54,503 nucleotides of DNA. It comes from Desulfobacca_B sp046538075. Lineage in GTDB: Bacteria; Desulfobacterota; Desulfobaccia; Desulfobaccales; Desulfobaccaceae. A program made the translations under genes and the position numbers. Below are positions 50,682-54,503 of the stretch, in pieces (the first letter of the stretch is position 1; each line of letters begins with the position of its first letter). The stretch spans positions 1 through 54,503 of the forward strand of contig JBKHJN010000018.1 in NCBI GenBank assembly GCA_046538075.1. Direction: 5' to 3'. The notes under the pieces are model-generated. The model ran no database searches. It was not told the origin of the DNA and saw only the letters and a program-made list of their open reading frames with translations.

Positions 50682-51725
50682 ATGGAAACCGCACTGGAAA
50701 CTTTTAAGAAATTCGATCCGCAGCACTTGCCGGAGTTTGAGCCACTGGCCCCGGGACACCGGGCCTGCCAGGGATGCGGCGAAGTGCTGGCCCTGAGATT
50801 AGCAGCCAAGGCCCTGGGGCGGGAAATGATGGTGGTCAGCGCCACCGGCTGCATGGAAATCATCTCCTCGGCCTATCCGCAAACCGCCTGGCGGGTGCCC
50901 TGGCTGCATGTCGCCTTTGAGAATGCCGCGGCGGTGGCCAGCGGGATCGAAGCAGCCCTGCGCATCATGAAGGAAAAAGGCAAGATTGCCCGCGATGATA
51001 TACCCATCCTGGCTGTGGCCGGGGATGGCGGCACCGCCGACATTGGCCTCCAGGCCCTGTCTGGGGCTCTGGAACGCGGCCACAATTTCGTTTATCTCTG
51101 CCTGGACAACGAAGCCTATATGAATACCGGCATTCAGCGCTCCAGCCTGACCCCTTACGGCGCCGCTACCACCACCTCTCCTCCCGGTAAATCATCGATT
51201 GGCGAAGGCCATTTCAAAAAAGATCTGCCGGCTATTGCTGTGGCCCATAAAATTCCCTATGTCGCCACCGTCAATCCGGCTTATTATCTTGATCTGATGA
51301 ACAAGGTGAAAAAAGCCTCGCTGATTCAGGGGCCGGCGTATCTGCATGCCTTTTCTCCCTGTCCCACCGGTTGGCGACACGAGGGCCGCTATGCCGTGAA
51401 GATCGCCCGCCTGGCGGTCCAGACCCGGGTATTCCCCTTATATGAAGTAATCAATGGCAAATACTTCTTAAACCGCAAGATCGCCAAGCCCAAGCCGGTG
51501 CAGGAATACCTGAAACTGCAAAGACGCTTTGCGCATCTGACCGAAGCGGACATAAAAATTATTCAGGAAAACGTCAATAATGAATATGACCGCCTTCTGA
51601 GACTGAGCGAGGAGATTGATCTCGAAACCAAGCTTACCACTAGTTTTCAGGAATACCTCGACCAGCTCAAGCAGCAGATGGATGAAGCCTATCGGAAACT
51701 GCGAGCGGAATTCCAGCATTCCTGA
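50682..51725 (+). CDS. porB: Pyruvate (2-oxoacid):ferredoxin oxidoreductase beta subunit (TPP-binding)
   Basis: The 347-residue beta subunit has CQGCGEVLALRL, ATGCMEI and further cysteines for the proximal [4Fe-4S] cluster. The TPP/Mg motif is AVAGDGGTADIGLQALSGAL followed by LDNEAYMNTGIQRSS. GIQRS-x3-PYGAATTTSP is typical of pyruvate enzymes. An unusually long C-terminal tail of about 60 charged residues (from LQRRFAHLTEADIK to the end) looks coiled-coil and may mediate assembly. It completes the gamma-delta-alpha-beta operon. Confidence 0.94.
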   Translation: METALETFKKFDPQHLPEFEPLAPGHRACQGCGEVLALRLAAKALGREMMVVSATGCMEIISSAYPQTAWRVPWLHVAFENAAAVASGIEAALRIMKEKGKIARDDIPILAVAGDGGTADIGLQALSGALERGHNFVYLCLDNEAYMNTGIQRSSLTPYGAATTTSPPGKSSIGEGHFKKDLPAIAVAHKIPYVATVNPAYYLDLMNKVKKASLIQGPAYLHAFSPCPTGWRHEGRYAVKIARLAVQTRVFPLYEVINGKYFLNRKIAKPKPVQEYLKLQRRFAHLTEADIKIIQENVNNEYDRLLRLSEEIDLETKLTTSFQEYLDQLKQQMDEAYRKLRAEFQHS

Positions 51726-51797
51726 CCGAGCAGACTGGACCGCATGGCTTCCACAAATTTAAAGTTTAAAAAGGAGAAATAAAAAGGAGATATCAAG

Positions 51798-52865
51798 ATG
51801 ACCACCAAAGAAAGGCTTTACCTGTTAAGTTTTCAGGAGATCAGCCGGGCCGTTAGTTCCACCCTGTCGGTGCATGAGGTCATGGAATTGATCGTTGGTA
51901 AAATGACCGAGGTGATGAAGCTGAAAGGCTGCACCATCCGCCTGGTCAACCCCCGGACCAATACCCTGGAACTGATGGCCTCCACCGGCATCAGTGAAAA
52001 ATACCTGCATAAGGGGCCGGTGGATATGGACAAAAGCGTCGCCGAGGCCCTGAGCGGCCGTCCGGTGGCGATCTATGATGCCACTACTGACCCGCGCATC
52101 CAGTACCCCCAGGATGCCCAGGAGGAAGGCATCGCCACCCTGGTAGCTATACCCATTCTGGTCAAAGGCCAGGTGATTGGGGTGATGCGGCTGCTGACCT
52201 CGGAGCCCCGGGAATTCACCATGGACGAAGTGGAGTTTGCCGGTGCGGTGGCCGAATTGGGCGGCCAGGCGATCGTTAATGCCCAGATGTACGAAGCCCG
52301 CCTCAAAGAACTGGAGTTATTAAAGGCCCTGCAGCAAGTCGCCAAGGCCATCAATTCCACCCTGGAAGTGCAAAAGATCCTCCATCTATTGGTCAAGACC
52401 GCTACCACCGCCCTGGATATCAAGGCCGCTGCCGTCCGCCTGCTGGACGAAAAACGCCGCCAGATGGAGCTGGTTGCCAGCTATGGTCTGAGCGACCGTT
52501 ATATCAATAAAGGACCGGTAGAGACCGACAAATCTATTGCCGAGGCCATGACCGGCAAAGCCGTGTCCATGTACGACGTCTCTTCCGACCCCCGGGCCCA
52601 ATATCCGGAAGCCTGTAATGAGGAAGGCATTTCGTCTATACTATCGGTGCCGATCAGCCTGAAGGGTAATATTATCGGGGTGTTGCGGATTTATAGCAGC
52701 GAGCCCCGGGATTACTCCGAAGATGAAATTACCTTTATTTCTTCCCTGGCCGAGCAAGCCGCTTTGGCTCTGGAGAACGCCCGCATGTACCAGAAACTCA
52801 AAGGCGAGCACGAAGAGATCATGAGCGATCTTTATCGCTTTACCGGTTTTACCCGCAGTATTTAG
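51798..52865 (+). CDS. Tandem GAF-domain protein
   Basis: This 355-residue soluble protein is made of two GAF domains (about 15-170 and 185-345), which are internal duplicates. YLHKGPVDMDKSVAEALSGR in the first matches YINKGPVETDKSIAEAMTGK in the second, and both continue with a YD-x4-DPR-x-QYP block. There is no kinase, cyclase, phosphodiesterase or DNA-binding output. It follows porB by 72 bases with AAGGAG upstream. It could sense a small ligand or redox state and act on the oxidoreductase or another partner (inferred). GAF ligand types cannot be told from sequence. Confidence 0.88.
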   Translation: MTTKERLYLLSFQEISRAVSSTLSVHEVMELIVGKMTEVMKLKGCTIRLVNPRTNTLELMASTGISEKYLHKGPVDMDKSVAEALSGRPVAIYDATTDPRIQYPQDAQEEGIATLVAIPILVKGQVIGVMRLLTSEPREFTMDEVEFAGAVAELGGQAIVNAQMYEARLKELELLKALQQVAKAINSTLEVQKILHLLVKTATTALDIKAAAVRLLDEKRRQMELVASYGLSDRYINKGPVETDKSIAEAMTGKAVSMYDVSSDPRAQYPEACNEEGISSILSVPISLKGNIIGVLRIYSSEPRDYSEDEITFISSLAEQAALALENARMYQKLKGEHEEIMSDLYRFTGFTRSI

Positions 52866-52875
52866 ATTATTTAGT

Positions 52876-52937
52876 CAGGGGGGGCGAATTTTTCCGGAGT
52901 AGCCCCCTGGCTCCAGTAATCAGAATGACCAGGGGCT
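52876..52937. terminator. Convergent region with overlapping hairpins
   Basis: CAGGGGG (52876-52882) can pair with CCCCCTG (52903-52909). Alternatively AGCCCCCTGG (52901-52910) pairs with CCAGGGGCT (52929-52937) with one bulge. The two structures exclude each other. They lie between the convergent GAF and AttH-like genes and may stop transcripts, although T-runs are short. Confidence 0.4.
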
Positions 52938-52974
52938 CAGTCAGCAGATTTCCAAATCCGCTATTTTATCTTTG

Positions 52975-54216
52975 CTAGAATTTTCCCCCTAGCGGGGTGG
53001 CGTAGCCGGTGAGTTCGACATAGCCCTGGCCGCTCACCGGTTGGCCAAACCTGGTGCCGCTAATCTCTACGCTTCCCTCCCAGTAGGTGATCCGGGTGCT
53101 CAGGGTGGTGACCAATTCCTGGTCGGCAACCGTGGGGGTGATTTTCAGTTCATAGCCCGCCTGGGGGATGGAAATCTGCCACCCCGCCGGGTAGCGGGCC
53201 CCGGAATGCGGCGACTGCCAGGTAGTCGTGGTGCGGACCTGAAAATCCGCCAGTTTTAGGTGGCGGCTGCGGCCTTGCCGATCAACCAGGGTCCCCGAAG
53301 AATGGGGATCAACACCCCCGTCCCGGTGGCGCAGCAGGTAGAGCATGACCTCCTGGCCGTCCGCAAGCTGCAGCGCGAACCAGTCCCAGCCCACCTGGTA
53401 GTCCTTCAGGTGGCTGCTGCTGAATTCATGGTCCATCCAACTAGTGCCCTGCACCGCCATAGTGCGGCCTTGATAAGTCAAGTGGCCCTGGGGGGTGGCC
53501 AGACGGGTGAACGAATAGTAATGGCTGGCAAATCCGGCTCCCTCGGCCTTCTGGCTGATATTGTCGGCGCCGTGCACCACCAAAGGCTTTTCCGGGGTGA
53601 GCGACAACTTAAGGGCTAACTCCGGCGTCTGGGCTTGCAGGTGATGGGTCTGATCCCGGAGCTCCGCCCGCCAGTCATCGATCCACACCCGATAGCGCTC
53701 GGATTCGGCCCCCGACATCCCCAAGGCCCCCCGGCCCACCTTTTCCTCATAAAAGAAAGTTCCCCGATTGATATCGGTGAGCGCCAGATGGGCAAAGTAA
53801 AGGGTGTGCACCGCCCAGGCCGAGCGGGCCTCAGGATCTGGTTTTTTCAATCCCACCCGAAAAAAGGTCAGCTCGTAACCGAAGCGTTCGCCGGTGTCCG
53901 TAGCTTTTAGATGTCCGGTGTAATACCACCACTCCGTCTTAAAATCCGGATGCGCGGCGTGATCTCGGGGAAATTGGAAGGACCGCCCCGGCCGCGCCAT
54001 CTTGAACTCGCCTTCGGTGGCTGCGAGGGCCACTGTCACCCAGGCCAGGGCCAGAATCAACGCGGCGATCAAGGAGGCTAAGGAATAGCGATTTTTGGGG
54101 AGGGGGCCAGGAACCAGCGGCCCCTGCCCCTTCCCCAAACCCCACCCCCCACCCCTTAAGGGGGTTAAAAAGCAACCTGTAAACCACCTTTGCCAACAAT
54201 ATCGACCAAGCCGCAT
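52975..54216 (-). CDS. AttH/CrtC-like lipocalin-fold envelope protein
   Basis: The 413-residue protein belongs to the carotenoid 1,2-hydratase/AttH superfamily: FPRDHAAHPDFKTEWWYYTG, FGYELTFFRVGL, a central GTSWMDHEFSSSHLKDYQVG and WDWFALQLADGQEVMLYLLR. Carotenoid genes are absent nearby, so an AttH-type role with an FtsX-class ABC exporter is more likely than hydratase activity. ATG 54216 has AAGGA upstream. However, residues about 16-40 are encoded by a G/C-rich repeat, so the hydrophobic signal sequence (LIAALILALAWVTVALAA) lies unusually far from the start. Initiation downstream (TTG near residue 49) cannot be excluded. Confidence 0.82.
   Translation of the reverse strand: MRLGRYCWQRWFTGCFLTPLRGGGWGLGKGQGPLVPGPLPKNRYSLASLIAALILALAWVTVALAATEGEFKMARPGRSFQFPRDHAAHPDFKTEWWYYTGHLKATDTGERFGYELTFFRVGLKKPDPEARSAWAVHTLYFAHLALTDINRGTFFYEEKVGRGALGMSGAESERYRVWIDDWRAELRDQTHHLQAQTPELALKLSLTPEKPLVVHGADNISQKAEGAGFASHYYSFTRLATPQGHLTYQGRTMAVQGTSWMDHEFSSSHLKDYQVGWDWFALQLADGQEVMLYLLRHRDGGVDPHSSGTLVDRQGRSRHLKLADFQVRTTTTWQSPHSGARYPAGWQISIPQAGYELKITPTVADQELVTTLSTRITYWEGSVEISGTRFGQPVSGQGYVELTGYATPLGGKF
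54096..54170. repeat. C-rich repeat copy inside the AttH-like gene
   Basis: The unit CACCCCTTAAGGGGGTTAAA with flanking CCCCTGCCCCTTCCCCAAA matches the intergenic repeat at 7981-8097. Here it encodes about residues 16-40 of the AttH-like protein (Gly/Pro/Leu-rich) without breaking the frame. Confidence 0.6.
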
Positions 54217-54233
54217 TCCAAATTCCTTTACAA

Positions 54234-54264
54234 TCTGGTTCCCAAGCTGAGCTTGGGAACCAGA
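54234..54264. repeat. Perfect inverted repeat TCTGGTTCCCAAGCT
   Basis: TCTGGTTCCCAAGCT and its exact inverse are separated by one G, giving a 15-bp stem. The GGTTCCCAAGC/GCTTGGGAACC core is a type of dispersed palindromic repeat seen in many bacteria. It lies upstream of the AttH-like gene. Confidence 0.65.
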
Positions 54265-54280
54265 ATAAAATTTACCTTTT

Positions 54281-54318
54281 CCTCTCTCCCCTGGGGGGAG
54301 AGGGTCAGGGTGAGGGGG
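54281..54318. repeat. CTCTCCCC / GGGGAGAGGGTCAGGGTGAGGG repeat
   Basis: An inverted CTCTCCCC/GGGGAGAG pair is followed by AGGGTCAGGGTGAGGG. It is a second copy of the unit at 5876-5920. Confidence 0.6.
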
Positions 54319-54377
54319 ATTGATCTATCGCTGATTCAAGCAATCAAATGTTATCGCCGCCGCCCCAGGCGATCGTC

Positions 54378-54503
54378 TCAGGCCAAATAGCGGGCCAAAC
54401 CCTCCTTAAAGGAGATCGGCTCCAGGCCGAAGTCCTGGTAAAAAGTTCCAGGATCGCAGGTGCTGCCTTCCAGGAGCATGCGGATCTGGCCGGTGGTCAG
54501 GGG
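54378..54503 (-). CDS. C-terminus of an NDUFA9-like / NAD-dependent epimerase-fold protein (partial)
   Basis: The window edge cuts the gene. The last 41 residues read PLTTGQIRMLLEGSTCDPGT and continue with FGLEPISFKEGLARYL, ending in Ala. The LT-x-x-Q-x-R-ML-x-EG and FGLEP-x-x-F-x-EGLARYL pattern resembles the end of atypical short-chain dehydrogenases related to complex I NDUFA9. It is transcribed on the minus strand, upstream of the AttH-like gene. Confidence 0.65.
   Translation of the reverse strand, partial: PLTTGQIRMLLEGSTCDPGTFYQDFGLEPISFKEGLARYLA

Overview
The window is a moderately GC-rich chromosomal segment of a Gram-negative bacterium. It encodes a TonB-dependent receptor, an RND efflux pump with outer-membrane factor, lipoproteins, and lipocalin-like envelope proteins. 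The gene mix suggests an anaerobe: split ferredoxin-linked glutamate synthase, four-subunit 2-oxoacid:ferredoxin oxidoreductase, minimal SufBC, membrane polyferredoxin with a DUF362 partner, stand-alone AICAR formyltransferase, and two branched-chain amino-acid ABC systems. I infer a Desulfobacterota (former Deltaproteobacteria) organism, possibly a Desulfobacca-like sulfate reducer. No rRNA or other species marker is present, so this is an inference. I see no tRNA, rRNA, CRISPR array, transposase or phage gene.

Layout. 0.1-5.8 kb: three-gene split glutamate synthase cluster. 6-8 kb: livH-livM without ATPases. 8.4-13.5 kb: small proteins, a ThiF/MoeB-like protein, a YHS protein and a LolD/FtsX-type ABC exporter. 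13.5-21.9 kb: mostly housekeeping (HDAC-like deacylase, RNase H-like nuclease, proS overlapping a bifunctional rel, rpmB, methyltransferase, purH transformylase domain). 22-25 kb: cobalamin-riboswitch operon with a complete promoter-aptamer-terminator arrangement, an unknown 87-residue protein and a BtuB-like receptor. 25-30.4 kb: moaA, DUF493, DUF362 protein plus polyferredoxin, Nudix hydrolase, orphan livG. 30.4-36.7 kb: RND efflux operon behind a potentially structured leader. 36.8-41.5 kb: complete livKHMGF operon. 41.5-45.8 kb: promoter/terminator-bounded secreted protein gene, sufCB, GYD and MEDS domain genes, Cys-rich protein. 45.8-48 kb: two-gene operon with an unusual thymidylate-synthase-like fusion. 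48.5-52.9 kb: por operon with a tandem-GAF protein. 53-54.5 kb: AttH/CrtC-like protein and the C-terminus of an NDUFA9-like epimerase-fold protein.

The strongest candidate for undescribed biology is the pair at 45834-47978. One protein appears to join an MtrA-like domain, an archaeal-type thymidylate-synthase-like domain with conserved Cys, Arg and His, and a DUF4346-like tail. Its partner carries a DGMHR motif reminiscent of the ParB/sulfiredoxin fold. A cluster of GTAAA/TTTAC palindromes lies upstream of the pair. Other second-look items are the degenerate glutamate synthase paralogue, the unknown protein under B12 control, the NapH-NapG-type fusion, and several families of short palindromic repeats. 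One of those repeats appears to be translated inside the AttH-like gene.

All family assignments come from reading motifs by eye. No database search was run.
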